Below, one piece after another: positions 43,142 to 51,913 of a stretch of 64,000 nt of DNA (positions are counted from its first letter, which is position 1; every line of letters begins with the position of its first letter). Both the position numbers and the translations under genes were made by a program. Where the stretch lies: assembly GCA_026126105.1 (NCBI GenBank), contig JAHCJV010000013.1:1-64000 (forward strand), given 5' to 3'. A model generated the notes under the pieces. The model had not been told where the DNA came from. It worked only from the letters and a program-made list of their open reading frames with translations, and ran no database searches. The stretch is from Enhydrobacter sp. Lineage in GTDB: Bacteria; Pseudomonadota; Alphaproteobacteria; Reyranellales; Reyranellaceae.

Positions 43142-44028
43142 CCATTGGCAGCAAGATCGATCGCGCGGCGATACATCGTCATCGCCGCCTCGGGCGTATT
43201 GTAGCCCGCGTGCGACGTCACCGTGACGTTGTCGAGCACGAGCAGCGGCTCGTCGGGTGCCGGCGGCTCCTTGCCGAAGACATCGGTCGCGTAGTGGCCG
43301 ACGTGCCCCGACTTCAGCAAGTCGATCAGCGCCGGCTCGTCTATCACTCCTGCTCGCGCGGTGTTGACGATGATCACGCCCGGCTTTGCCCTCGCCATCC
43401 GCTCGCGGTTCAGAAAGCCGCGTGTCGCGTCGTTCAGGCCGAGATGGAGGCTGACGATGTCGGATTGCGCCAGCAACTCGTCGAGCCCGACGGTGCCCGG
43501 CTTGGGCGAGCGGTTGTACGCTACCACTTTCAGCCCGATGCCGCCGGCGATTCGGGCCATCTCGGCGCCGATGCCACCCAGCCCGACGATGCCCAGCGTC
43601 TTGCCGCGCAGCTCCATGCCCTGCATGGGCCGCCAGCCACCGCCGCGCACGATGCCGTGCATGGTCGCGATGTTGCGCGCTGCGGCAAAGACCAGCCCCA
43701 TCGCGTGCTCTGCGACGGTCGTGTCGCCATAGCCGCTGATGGTCGAGACCTTGATGCCGAGCTTTTGCGCGGCTTCCATGTCGACGAAGCTCGCCGCACC
43801 GGTGCCGAGGAAGACGATATGCTTCAGGTCCTTGCACTTCTCCAGCGTCGGCGCGCTGAAGTAGGTGGCGTCGTTGATGACCGTGTCGTAGCCCGCCGCC
43901 TTGGCCGGCACGTCCGCCTCGTCGACCGGCCCCATGTTGACGACGATCGAGATGTCCTCGGGTCCATGGACCCGCTGCCATACCGCGTCGATGTCGGGCG
44001 TCGAATCGATGAAGAGCGTCTTAGGCAT
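43138..44028 (-). CDS. D-isomer-specific 2-hydroxyacid dehydrogenase
   Basis: A 296-residue dehydrogenase with NAD-binding motif GIVGLGGIG at 146-154 (GxGxxG). The catalytic triad fits R225 (NTARAGVID), E254 (FGKEPP) and H273 (SHAGYNTPE), equivalent to the Arg/Glu/His of the D-2-hydroxyacid dehydrogenase family. It interconverts a 2-oxoacid and D-2-hydroxyacid, as in glyoxylate/hydroxypyruvate reductases. Its first 8 bases overlap the end of the molybdoenzyme gene, so it is the last member of the operon starting at 48260. Confidence 0.92.
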   Translation of the reverse strand: MPKTLFIDSTPDIDAVWQRVHGPEDISIVVNMGPVDEADVPAKAAGYDTVINDATYFSAPTLEKCKDLKHIVFLGTGAASFVDMEAAQKLGIKVSTISGYGDTTVAEHAMGLVFAAARNIATMHGIVRGGGWRPMQGMELRGKTLGIVGLGGIGAEMARIAGGIGLKVVAYNRSPKPGTVGLDELLAQSDIVSLHLGLNDATRGFLNRERMARAKPGVIIVNTARAGVIDEPALIDLLKSGHVGHYATDVFGKEPPAPDEPLLVLDNVTVTSHAGYNTPEAAMTMYRRAIDLAANG

Positions 44029-46357
44029 TGTTCAGTATCCGCCAAATCTTCTCAGGGGTGACTGGCATGTCGATGTGGGTGACCCCGGCCCCGGACAGGG
44101 CGTCCACCACGGCATTCATCACCGAGGGCAGCGCACCGGCGCAGCCAGCCTCGCCACAGCCCTTCACGCCCAGGAGGTTGGTCTTGCACGGCACGGAGTG
44201 GTTTTCGATCGAGAAGCTTGGCGCATCCGACGCGCGCGGCAACGCATAGTCCATGTAGGAGCCGGTAACTGGCTGGCCCTGCTCGTCGTACACGGTGCGT
44301 TCGAAGATTGCCTGCCCGATGCCCTGCACCACGCCACCATGCGCCTGCCCCGCGACCAGCATCGGATTGATGACCGTGCCGAAGTCGTTGACCATGAAAT
44401 AGCGCACGACCTCGACCACTCCGGTATCGCGGTCGATCTCGACCTCGGCCACATGACAGCCGTTGGGGAACGAGAACGGCGGATTGTCGGAGATGTGGCT
44501 GACATCGAGCGACTGCGGCACGTCGGGCGGCAGCTTCAGCCCTTTGCGGATCCTGTCGGCCAGATCGAGGATGCTCACGCCGCGGTCGGTGCCGGCAATG
44601 GTGAAGCGGCCGTGCGCGAATTCGATGTCGACCGCCGCCGCCTCGAGCACGTGGGCGGCGATTTTCTTGCCCTGCTCGATCAGTATGTCGCCGGCCTCGA
44701 GAAAGGCCTGGCTTGCAACCAGCGCCGACTTCGAGCCGCCGGTGCCGCCGCCAACCTTGAGCTGGTCCGAATCGCCCTGCAGCAGGCGGAAGCGCGTGAC
44801 CGGGATGCCGAGCTTGGCACCCAGCACCTGCGCGAACGGCGTGGCGTGGCCCTGGCCATAGTCGAGCGTGCCGCTCAGCATCGTGATCGAACCGTCGTCC
44901 TCGAAACGGATGCCGCCATATTCCTTGCTGGGCGGGCCGGTGACCTCGAGATAGGAACCGATGCCGCGGCCGCGCAGCTTGTTGCGGGCCGCACTCTCCG
45001 CCTTGCGATTGTCGAAGCCGTGCCAGTCGGCGGCGACCAGCGCCTTGTCGAGCACGGCGGTGAACTCTCCAGAATCGTAGTTCATTCCCGACGGCGCCTT
45101 GTACGGCATCTGGCTGGGCGCGATGTGGTTGCGCCGGCGCAGCTCGATCCGGTCGATGCCCATCTCGCGGGCCGCCGTGTCGATCAGCCGCTCCATGTAG
45201 TAGTTGCCCTCTGGCCGGCCGGCGCCGCGATAGGCCGCGAGGGGCGTGGTGTTGGTGAACACCACCTTGGAGTTCACCTCCATCGCCGGCGTGCGATAGA
45301 CGTCGATGATGTTCTTCACCGCGTTCGTTGTGGCCGGCATCGGCGGATAGATGTAGGCGCCGGCATTGCCGGTGCCGCTGAGGCGGACGGCGAGGAAATG
45401 ACCGTCCTTGTCCAACGCCAATTCGGCGACGCGCTGATGATCGCGCCCATGATGGTCGCTCAGGAAGCTCTCCGACCGCTCGTCGGTCCACTTCACGGCC
45501 CGGCCGAGCCGTTTCGCCGCCAGCAACAGCGGGCCATATTCCGGGTACACCTGAGACTTCATGCCGAAGGAGCCGCCGACATTGCCGGTCAGGACGCGCA
45601 CCTTGTCGTTGGTCGTCTTGAGCACGTCCTTCGCCAGGCCGCCGCGCAGGCCCATTACGCCCTGGCAGCCGACCCGCAGCACCCAGCGCTCATTCTCGTA
45701 GGAGCCTATCGCCGAACGCGGCTCCATAGGATTGACGACGATGCGGTTCGAGGAGATCTCGAGCCGGGTGACGTGTGCGGCTTCGGCGAAGGCCTTCTTC
45801 ACGGCCTCCGCGTCGCCGTAGTGGAAATCGAGCGCGAGATTGCCGGGCGCCTCGGCATGAATCTGCGGCGCACCGTTGGCGAGAGCCTGTGCCGGCGTCG
45901 TGACGGCGGGCAGCTCCTCGATGTCGAGCTCGACGGCCTCGGCGGCGTCCTTGGCCTGTACCGCCGTCTCGGCGACGACGCAGGCGACCGCCTCGCCGAC
46001 ATAGCGGACGCGATCCTTGGCCAGCGAATGGCGCGGCGGCGTCTTCATCGGCGAGCCGTCGCGCTGCGGGATGTTCATCCCGCACTTCATCGGTCCGAAG
46101 CCCGCCGACTCGAGGTCGGCATAGGTCAGGATCGCGAGCACGCCCGGCATGGCGGACACAGCCTTGCTGTCGATCCCCTTGAGGATGCCGTGCGCGAGCT
46201 TGCTGCGGACCATCACCGCATAGGCCTGTCCGGGCACGTTCTGGTCGTCCGTGTACCGGCCCAGGCCGCGCAGGAGCGTCGGGTCTTCCATGCGCGGAAC
46301 GGGCTGCCCTACCCCGAACTTGGTCAGGGCAAGGGCGGTGTCGTCGAACATGTCCAT
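44021..46357 (-). CDS. xanthine dehydrogenase family protein, molybdopterin-binding (large) subunit
   Basis: A 778-residue Mo-hydroxylase large subunit. The N-terminal domain (about 20-130) is the a/b-hammerhead region (GRYTDDQNVPGQAYAVMVRS). Molybdopterin-contact motifs include NVGGSFGMKSQVYPEY near 254-269, AAYRGAGRPEG near 366-376 (form II type, without the AYRCSFR of form I CO dehydrogenase) and GGGTGGSKS near 548-556. The catalytic base is E736 in GCGEAGCAG. The small 2Fe-2S and medium FAD subunits normally encoded beside it are absent from the window, so electron-transfer partners must be elsewhere. It could hydroxylate an aldehyde, purine or N-heteroaromatic. Confidence 0.92.
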   Translation of the reverse strand: MDMFDDTALALTKFGVGQPVPRMEDPTLLRGLGRYTDDQNVPGQAYAVMVRSKLAHGILKGIDSKAVSAMPGVLAILTYADLESAGFGPMKCGMNIPQRDGSPMKTPPRHSLAKDRVRYVGEAVACVVAETAVQAKDAAEAVELDIEELPAVTTPAQALANGAPQIHAEAPGNLALDFHYGDAEAVKKAFAEAAHVTRLEISSNRIVVNPMEPRSAIGSYENERWVLRVGCQGVMGLRGGLAKDVLKTTNDKVRVLTGNVGGSFGMKSQVYPEYGPLLLAAKRLGRAVKWTDERSESFLSDHHGRDHQRVAELALDKDGHFLAVRLSGTGNAGAYIYPPMPATTNAVKNIIDVYRTPAMEVNSKVVFTNTTPLAAYRGAGRPEGNYYMERLIDTAAREMGIDRIELRRRNHIAPSQMPYKAPSGMNYDSGEFTAVLDKALVAADWHGFDNRKAESAARNKLRGRGIGSYLEVTGPPSKEYGGIRFEDDGSITMLSGTLDYGQGHATPFAQVLGAKLGIPVTRFRLLQGDSDQLKVGGGTGGSKSALVASQAFLEAGDILIEQGKKIAAHVLEAAAVDIEFAHGRFTIAGTDRGVSILDLADRIRKGLKLPPDVPQSLDVSHISDNPPFSFPNGCHVAEVEIDRDTGVVEVVRYFMVNDFGTVINPMLVAGQAHGGVVQGIGQAIFERTVYDEQGQPVTGSYMDYALPRASDAPSFSIENHSVPCKTNLLGVKGCGEAGCAGALPSVMNAVVDALSGAGVTHIDMPVTPEKIWRILNNA

Positions 46358-46379
46358 TACGCTACCTCACTCAATTGCA

Positions 46380-46409
46380 GAGGGCGCGCCACGGGAGTGG
46401 CGCGCCCTC
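46380..46409. terminator. strong 13-bp hairpin between the NIPSNAP and molybdoenzyme genes
   Basis: GAGGGCGCGCCAC (46380-46392) and GTGGCGCGCCCTC (46397-46409) are perfect complements with a GGGA loop, 15 bases past the NIPSNAP stop and 23 bases before the molybdoenzyme start. No T tract is present. In an operon this may act as an attenuator or a processing/stabilising hairpin that sets different levels for upstream and downstream genes. Confidence 0.6.
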
Positions 46410-46423
46410 CGGGCGATGACTTC

Positions 46424-47062
46424 CTACTTCAGCGGCGAATAGTTCGTCGGCAGCAGCAGGGTCGAGAACATGGACTGCAGCTTCGCCGGGCCTTTCGCGA
46501 GATAGGCCTGCCACGCCGGGTCCTTCATCGCGTCGGAGCGCGCCTTGAAGCGCTCCTCGAGGTTCTTGTAGCGCCACATGTGGATCCACTCGTTGGGCTG
46601 CGGGATCTCGCCCGTCCAGGCACCCCAGATCGGCGAGTATTTCTCGCGCGCCGCCTGGACCTCCTTGAAGTCCTTGCCGTACTGCACCGCGCCGCCGAGG
46701 TTGCAGGTATAGATGCGGAGTTCATAGACGTTTCCCGTCGTGCCGTCGTCCGGCTTGATGTCGACCACGGCGTTCATCAGGCGGAGGTCCTGCCGCTGCA
46801 CGCAGGTCTTCACGATCGGCACGTACTTCTCGGTCCAGTCCTTGTTCTTCTGCAGCTCGTTGCGCAAACGGGTGCGCTCCTCGTAGCTGTCGTACTTCCA
46901 GAGGTGCCAGATCTGGTTCAGGGCGCCGAACTCCGACGTCCAGTAGCCGTGATTGACGCCGTAATTGTTGCCGCGCGCGGGCCGGCCGATCGTCTCGGCG
47001 GCCTTGAGATATTCCGGCATCTTGCCGGGAATGAGCGTGTAGGTGCGAAGCTCGTAGACCAT
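46424..47062 (-). CDS. NIPSNAP family protein
   Basis: A 212-residue protein built of two tandem dimeric alpha/beta-barrel (NIPSNAP) repeats. The first starts MVYELRTYTLIPGKMPEYL and the second, near 113, VYELRIYTCNLGGAVQYGKDF. Each has a downstream IWHLWKYDSYEER or WIHMWRYKNLEER segment, which is the family signature. Biochemical function is unknown for bacterial members; they are often encoded with catabolic enzymes. It lies between the enolase-superfamily gene (13-base gap) and the molybdoenzyme gene, from which it is separated by a hairpin. Confidence 0.93.
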   Translation of the reverse strand: MVYELRTYTLIPGKMPEYLKAAETIGRPARGNNYGVNHGYWTSEFGALNQIWHLWKYDSYEERTRLRNELQKNKDWTEKYVPIVKTCVQRQDLRLMNAVVDIKPDDGTTGNVYELRIYTCNLGGAVQYGKDFKEVQAAREKYSPIWGAWTGEIPQPNEWIHMWRYKNLEERFKARSDAMKDPAWQAYLAKGPAKLQSMFSTLLLPTNYSPLK

Positions 47063-47075
47063 CGGATTTCTCCCC

Positions 47076-48260
47076 TTACGGATGCGGGTTCTTCGGCGGA
47101 TGTGCCTTGACCGCTTCCTCGTTGATGTCGGCGCCCCAGCCTGGCCGGGCCGGCACGATCAGCTCGCCATTCTCTATGACCGGCGGATGCGTGACCAGAT
47201 CGTCCTTCCACGGCACGTCGTCGATATCGATTTCCATGATACGGAAATTGGGCATGGCGGCGCACAGGTTGGCGCTCATCAATGTCGACATGTGACCGTA
47301 AAAATTATGGGGCGCGCAGTTGATCTCGTAGGCTTCCGCCATCGTCGAGATCTTGTGGGACTCTGCCAGCCCGTTCCACGGCACGTCGATGATCGACACG
47401 TCGATCGAGCGGTTCTCGAAGAACGGCCGGAACTGGCGGCGGCTGAACAGGGACTCGCACGACGCGATCGGCATCGACGCCCGATCGCGGATCAGACGAA
47501 GGCCCTCGGGATCGTAGGAATCGATCTCGAGCCAGAAGAGATTGTACGGCTCGCAGGTCCGCGCGACCTTGATGTAGCCCTCGGTCTTGAAGTTGAAGTT
47601 GGTGTCCAGGAGGATACCCATCTCGTGGCCGGCACCCTGGCGGAACGCTGCCAGGCCGTCTGAGATCGCCGCGAGCGTCGCTCCGTCCGCGTTGAGCTCA
47701 GGCCCTCCGGGCGTGCGGCCGAAGCCCGGCTGGTGCATGTTGGGCGGTGTGAGGTCGAAGCGAAAAATGTTGGTCTTGAGCGCCTTGAACCCGCGTTCCT
47801 TCACATGCTTGCCGAGCTTGACGACGTCGTCGAACGAGCGCACCGGCTCGACGCCCATCATCTCGGCGTTGCGGAAGCGGTAGCTGCCGCAGTGCGACCA
47901 GTAGAGCGGCAGCCGGTCGCGCACCTTTCCGCCGAACAGCTCGTAGACCGGCACGCCGAGCGATTTGGCCTTGACGTCGAGGAGCGCGTTCTCGATCGCC
48001 GCCATTGCCTGCTGGTTGATGCCGCCCGGCGCCTGGCGGGTGATGGCGTATTGCATCGACATGATGCGCTCGATCGCCCGCGGGTTCTCTCCGATCAGGC
48101 CGGCCGCCATGCGGCGGATCACGGCGGTGAGGCCGGCGCTGCCGTAGCCTTCATTATACTCCGACCAGCCGACGATGCCGTCGTCGGTCGTGATCTTCAG
48201 AAATGAGAAATCGCGCCAGCCGGCATCGCAATGAAGGTCTTCGATCTTTGCAATCTTCAT
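47076..48260 (-). CDS. mandelate racemase/muconate lactonizing enzyme (enolase superfamily) protein
   Basis: A 394-residue enolase-superfamily enzyme. The N-terminal capping domain spans about 1-125 and the barrel about 126-370. Likely Mg ligands are D219 (LLDTNFNF), E245 (WLEIDSYD) and E269 (ASCESL). K159 and K162 (KALKTN) fit the lysine pair on strand 2, and H318 (APHNFYGHMS) the catalytic histidine, so acid-sugar dehydratase or racemase chemistry is plausible. It starts the minus-strand operon with NIPSNAP, Mo-hydroxylase and 2-hydroxyacid dehydrogenase genes, and is divergent from the gene at 48296. Confidence 0.92.
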   Translation of the reverse strand: MKIAKIEDLHCDAGWRDFSFLKITTDDGIVGWSEYNEGYGSAGLTAVIRRMAAGLIGENPRAIERIMSMQYAITRQAPGGINQQAMAAIENALLDVKAKSLGVPVYELFGGKVRDRLPLYWSHCGSYRFRNAEMMGVEPVRSFDDVVKLGKHVKERGFKALKTNIFRFDLTPPNMHQPGFGRTPGGPELNADGATLAAISDGLAAFRQGAGHEMGILLDTNFNFKTEGYIKVARTCEPYNLFWLEIDSYDPEGLRLIRDRASMPIASCESLFSRRQFRPFFENRSIDVSIIDVPWNGLAESHKISTMAEAYEINCAPHNFYGHMSTLMSANLCAAMPNFRIMEIDIDDVPWKDDLVTHPPVIENGELIVPARPGWGADINEEAVKAHPPKNPHP

Positions 48261-48295
48261 GGTGTTTCCTCCGCGCGGGCAGCATAGACTAAGCC

Positions 48296-48973
48296 ATGCC
48301 TCTGCGCGGCAAAGGAATGCTGATCACGTACACCGAGGTGAAGCCCGCTCATGAGCGCGACTTCAACGAGTGGTACAATCGCGAGCATATCGACGAGCGG
48401 GTGAACCTGCCGGGCTTCCATCGCGCCCGCCGCTATGTCGCGGTGCGCGGCTCGCCCAAGTACCTGGCGATCTACGAATGCGACACGGTCGCCGATCTGG
48501 CAACGCCGGGCTATCTCGCGCTGCTGGCCAACCAGAGCCCGTGGAGCCAGGCTGTCATGGCCCGCTTCACCCATTTCCAGCGCCTCACCCTGCGCATCCA
48601 GATCGACAGGACCCATGGCGAGGGCGGCGCGATCACCGCCGTGCGCTTCGTCCCCGAGCCTGCGATGCGCCGGCCACTGATCGCGTGGCTGAGCGAAACG
48701 GCACTGCCCAAGGCGATTGCCCGGCCGGGAATGCTGGGCGCTGCCGTAGCCGAGAACGACGTCGAGATCGCCAATGCACCGCTGCAATCGAAGAGCATGG
48801 ATCACCCAAAAGCCGACCAGGCCGAGTGGGTCGTGCTGCTCGAGGGTGCCGATCCTGCCGCCAGCAGCGGCGCCGCGCGAACCATGTTCACGGCTTCGAC
48901 GCTGAAGGCCTTCGGCGTCAGCCAGGCGCCAGTCACCGGAACCTACCGGTTCATGTTCGGCAATGCCCGCTGA
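48296..48973 (+). CDS. EthD/dimeric-barrel-like protein of unknown function
   Basis: A 225-residue protein with an N-terminal dimeric alpha/beta-barrel resembling EthD/DUF4286-type proteins: GMLITYTEVKPAHERDFNEWYNREHIDERVNLPGFHRARRY (key residues FNEWYNxEH at about 23-31), then KYLAIYECD. The second half (about 110-222) appears to repeat the fold with weaker sequence (GAITAVRFVPE, WVVLLEG). Members are often near degradation enzymes but have no assigned reaction. It starts 35 bases from the divergent enolase-superfamily gene and is followed after 5 bases by a GNAT acetyltransferase. Confidence 0.75.
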   Translation: MPLRGKGMLITYTEVKPAHERDFNEWYNREHIDERVNLPGFHRARRYVAVRGSPKYLAIYECDTVADLATPGYLALLANQSPWSQAVMARFTHFQRLTLRIQIDRTHGEGGAITAVRFVPEPAMRRPLIAWLSETALPKAIARPGMLGAAVAENDVEIANAPLQSKSMDHPKADQAEWVVLLEGADPAASSGAARTMFTASTLKAFGVSQAPVTGTYRFMFGNAR

Positions 48974-48978
48974 CCGCC

Positions 48979-49500
48979 ATGCTCCATACGTCGCGCCTGA
49001 CGCTTCGGCCCTGGCGGGAGACCGATAGGGATGCCTTTGCTGCCCTGAATGCAGATCCCGACGTGGCCCGGGATCTTGGCGGACCGCTCGACCGCCCTGA
49101 AAGCGACGCCAAGTTCGACCGCTATGTCTCGGCCTTCCGGCAGCACGGTTTCTGCCGTTGGGCCGTTCTGGACTTGCAGCAGCTTTACTTGGGCTATGCC
49201 GGCGTGATGCCGTCACCGCCGGGACATCCGCTCGGACCTCATGCCGAGATCGGTTGGCGCCTGGCGCGAGCGGCATGGGGCCAGGGCTATGCAACAGAGG
49301 CAGCCGCCGCGGCCCTGCTCGACATATTCGGCAGAATCGGCCTTGGCGAGGTGCTGGCCTACACGTCGGACGACAACGCGCGATCACAGGCCGTGATGCA
49401 GCGTCTCGGCTTGCGGCGCGACCCCGCACGCGACTTTACCCACGTCTACGGCGGCAAGCCGTGGCTCGGACGCGTCTGGGTCGCTCGACCTGTGGCGTGA
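48979..49500 (+). CDS. GNAT-family N-acetyltransferase (RimJ/RimL type)
   Basis: A 173-residue protein starting MLHTSRLTLRPWRETDRDAF, the usual N-terminus of RimJ/RimL-like acetyltransferases. The acetyl-CoA binding segment is EIGWRLARAAWGQGYATEAAAAL near 90-112 (Q/RxxGxG/A variant WGQGYA), followed by YTSDDNARSQAVMQRLGLRR, the typical N-x-x-S-x-x-v-m-e-k-l-G-f motif. The acceptor (protein N-terminus, antibiotic or metabolite) is unknown. The stop is followed by a 62-base gap before the next gene. Confidence 0.88.
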   Translation: MLHTSRLTLRPWRETDRDAFAALNADPDVARDLGGPLDRPESDAKFDRYVSAFRQHGFCRWAVLDLQQLYLGYAGVMPSPPGHPLGPHAEIGWRLARAAWGQGYATEAAAAALLDIFGRIGLGEVLAYTSDDNARSQAVMQRLGLRRDPARDFTHVYGGKPWLGRVWVARPVA

Positions 49501-49562
49501 TTGCGGCAAGTGCTGACGCAAGTTTGAGCGCCGCGCGGGCCGCGATGCTCTAAGCTCGGCAC

Positions 49563-50414
49563 ATGTCCATCGTGAGAGTGGTTTTCTGGCTGCGTCTGGC
49601 GACGCTGATCGGGCTCTGCCTGCCGGCGCTCGACCTGGCGTGGCGCTGGTACAGCGACGACCTCGGCGCGCGGCCGGTGACGGAGGCGACCCACATCACC
49701 GGCGACTGGGCGATCGTCTTCCTGCTCTGCTCGCTGGCGCTCACGCCGGCGCGCAGCGTCTACGACTGGATGCCGCTGGTGCAGATCCGCCGCCGGGTCG
49801 GCGTCGCGGCAGCGCTCTATGCCGGCCTGCACTTCATCATCTACGTCGCGGACCAGAAATGGGACCTTGTCGTGGTCGCGCTGGAAATCGTGAAACGCTT
49901 CTACCTCACGATCGGCTTCGTGGCCCTGCTGGTGCTGGCGGCACTCGCCATCACCTCGACCAACGGCTGGCAGCGACGGTTGCGGCGCAACTGGAAGCGG
50001 CTGCACTGGCTGGTCTATCCGGCCGCCGTGCTGGCGATCCTTCATTTCTTCCTCCAATCCAAGGCCAATGTCGGCGAGGCGACCGTGGCGGCGGGCCTGT
50101 TCGCCTGGCTGATGATCTGGCGCTGGATGCCGGCAGCGCTGCGCACGCGATGGGTCGGGCTGCTTCTGCTCGCGGTCGGCGCGACTCTGGCCGCTCTCGC
50201 CTTCGAGCTCATGTGGTACGGGCTGGTGAACAACGTCGATCCGATTCGTATCCTCAAGGCCGACATCGATCCCGACCTTGCGCCCCGGCCGACGCTGAAA
50301 GTTCTGCTGGCCGGTCTTGTGGTCATGTTGCTGGCCGGCCTGCAGCGGCTCGCCATCCTGTTCAAACGGCTCTGGACGAAGCGCTATATCCAAGGGACTA
50401 TACCGATGTCCTGA
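49563..50414 (+). CDS. ferric-reductase-like haem membrane protein (MsrQ-like)
   Basis: A 283-residue protein. The N-terminal 190 residues contain about six membrane helices of the ferric-reductase-like domain. Histidines that could ligate haem b include H44 (THITGDW), H91 (GLHFIIYV), H147 (RLHWLVYP) and H160 (ILHFFLQ). The context LTPARSVYDW...RRRVGVAAALYAGLHF closely follows MsrQ, the haem partner of the periplasmic methionine sulfoxide reductase MsrP. The C-terminal 90 residues add one or two more membrane segments, making it longer than E. coli MsrQ (about 210). No msrP lies nearby; the next gene is modA, which suggests a molybdoenzyme link. Confidence 0.78.
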   Translation: MSIVRVVFWLRLATLIGLCLPALDLAWRWYSDDLGARPVTEATHITGDWAIVFLLCSLALTPARSVYDWMPLVQIRRRVGVAAALYAGLHFIIYVADQKWDLVVVALEIVKRFYLTIGFVALLVLAALAITSTNGWQRRLRRNWKRLHWLVYPAAVLAILHFFLQSKANVGEATVAAGLFAWLMIWRWMPAALRTRWVGLLLLAVGATLAALAFELMWYGLVNNVDPIRILKADIDPDLAPRPTLKVLLAGLVVMLLAGLQRLAILFKRLWTKRYIQGTIPMS

Positions 50415-50426
50415 ATGGAGGTCGTT

Positions 50427-51230
50427 ATGGGTCTGTCGATGAAGCGCCGGGAATGGCTCGGTCTGGCGTTTGCAACTGCAGTGGTGCCGACGACGGTGCC
50501 ACTCGCACAGGCCGCAACGCTTCTGATCTTTGCCGCCGCGAGCCTCAAGAATGCGCTCGACGAAGTCGCCACCGGCTGGTCCAAGGATACCGGCAAGCCG
50601 ATGCCACGGATCTCGTATGCCGGGAGCTCGGCGCTTGCCAGGCAGATCGAGCAGGGCGCGCCGGTCGACCTGTTCATCTCCGCCGACCTCGACTGGATGG
50701 ACTACCTCGCGAAGAAGAACCTGATAAAGGCGGACACCCGCGTGAACCTGCTCGGCAACAGGATCGTGCTGATCGCGCCCAGGGATTCCAATGCAACGGT
50801 CGCAATCAAGCAGGGCTTCGAGCTCGACAAGGCATTGGCCGGCGGCAAGCTCGCCATGGCCAACGTCGAGGCCGTGCCGGCCGGCAAATACGGCAAGGCC
50901 GCTCTGGAGAAGCTCGGCGCCTGGCGCGGCGTGAAAGACAAGGTCGCACAGGCGGAGAACGTGCGCGCAGCACTTCTGCTGGTCGCGCGCGGCGAGGCCG
51001 CCTTCGGTATCGTTTATGCAACCGACGCCGCCGCAGAGCCAAACGTCAGGATCGTCGGCGTTTTCCCTGAGGATTCCCATCCGCCGATCATCTATCCGGC
51101 GGCGGTGATCAAGGACGCGAAGTCGGCCGACGCCACGCCGTTCCTCGATCATCTCAGGACGATCCGAGCGCGACCGGCCTTCGAGAAGCAAGGCTTCACG
51201 GTCCTGGTGAAGTCCGTCACCTCGGCATGA
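50427..51230 (+). CDS. modA: molybdate ABC transporter substrate-binding protein
   Basis: A 267-residue periplasmic protein. The leader (MKRREWLGLAFATAVVP) carries an RR pair and ends near AQAAT. The mature part begins LLIFAAASLKNALDEVATGW, the diagnostic ModA N-terminus whose serines bind molybdate, followed by SYAGSSALARQIEQGAPVDLFISAD, GNRIVLIAP and AAFGIVYATDA. I chose ATG 50427 because GGAGG lies 5 bases upstream at 50417-50421; ATG 50415 would start inside that site. The stop overlaps modB (ATGA at 51227-51230). Confidence 0.94.
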   Translation: MGLSMKRREWLGLAFATAVVPTTVPLAQAATLLIFAAASLKNALDEVATGWSKDTGKPMPRISYAGSSALARQIEQGAPVDLFISADLDWMDYLAKKNLIKADTRVNLLGNRIVLIAPRDSNATVAIKQGFELDKALAGGKLAMANVEAVPAGKYGKAALEKLGAWRGVKDKVAQAENVRAALLLVARGEAAFGIVYATDAAAEPNVRIVGVFPEDSHPPIIYPAAVIKDAKSADATPFLDHLRTIRARPAFEKQGFTVLVKSVTSA

Positions 51231-51913
51231 CGGAGGAGGAATGGACGGCGGTACGGCTAAGCCTGCTGGTCGCCGTCACAGCAACGGCGGCCAGCCTTTT
51301 GCCGGGCATTGCCGTCGCCTGGCTGCTGGCCCGCCGCCAATTCTGGGGGAAGGGCCTGGTCGACACGATCGTGCACCTGCCGCTGATCATGCCGCCGGTC
51401 GTGACCGGGTACCTGCTGCTGATCCTGTTCGGCCGTCGCGGTCCGATCGGCGCCTTCCTCGAGCAGACGTTCGGCATCGTTCTCGCCTTCCGATGGACCG
51501 GCGCGGCGCTCGCCTGCGCGGTCATGGGATTTCCGCTGATGGTGCGCGCCATTCGCCTCTCGATCGAGGCCGTCGACACGCGGCTGGAGAGCGCCGCCGG
51601 CACGCTGGGCGCCAGCCCGCTCTGGGTTTTCGCGACCGTCACCCTGCCGCTCTGCCTGCCGGGCGTGATCGCGGGCGCGATCCTCACCTTCGCCAAGGCG
51701 ATGGGCGAATTCGGCGCGACCATCACCTTCGTGTCCAACATTCCGGGTGAGACCCAGACCCTGCCCTCCGCGATCTACACGCTCACCCAGATTCCGGGGG
51801 GCGACGCGGGCGCCTTGCGGCTGACCGCTGTGTCGATCGCGATCTCCATGGCCGCCCTGCTCGCCTCGGAAGTCCTCGCCCGGCGCATCGGCACCCGGCA
51901 CTTGCCGGCATGA
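51227..51913 (+). CDS. modB: molybdate ABC transporter permease
   Basis: A 228-residue permease, normal for ModB, with about five to six membrane segments. It has the LPLIMPPVVTGYLLLILFG segment near 50-68, the coupling loop LESAAGTLGASPLWVFATVTLPL near 120-142 (EAAxxLGAs type) and AMGEFGATITFVSNIPGET near 160-178, which is highly typical of ModB/CysT-type permeases. It is coupled by ATGA overlaps to modA upstream and modC downstream. Confidence 0.94.
   Translation: MTEEEWTAVRLSLLVAVTATAASLLPGIAVAWLLARRQFWGKGLVDTIVHLPLIMPPVVTGYLLLILFGRRGPIGAFLEQTFGIVLAFRWTGAALACAVMGFPLMVRAIRLSIEAVDTRLESAAGTLGASPLWVFATVTLPLCLPGVIAGAILTFAKAMGEFGATITFVSNIPGETQTLPSAIYTLTQIPGGDAGALRLTAVSIAISMAALLASEVLARRIGTRHLPA

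Noticed and set aside
43901..47110. Very long plus-strand frame (over 1000 codons) opposite the molybdoenzyme and NIPSNAP genes
   Set aside because: No recognisable motif and biased composition; the minus strand encodes a full-length Mo-hydroxylase and NIPSNAP protein in the same place.
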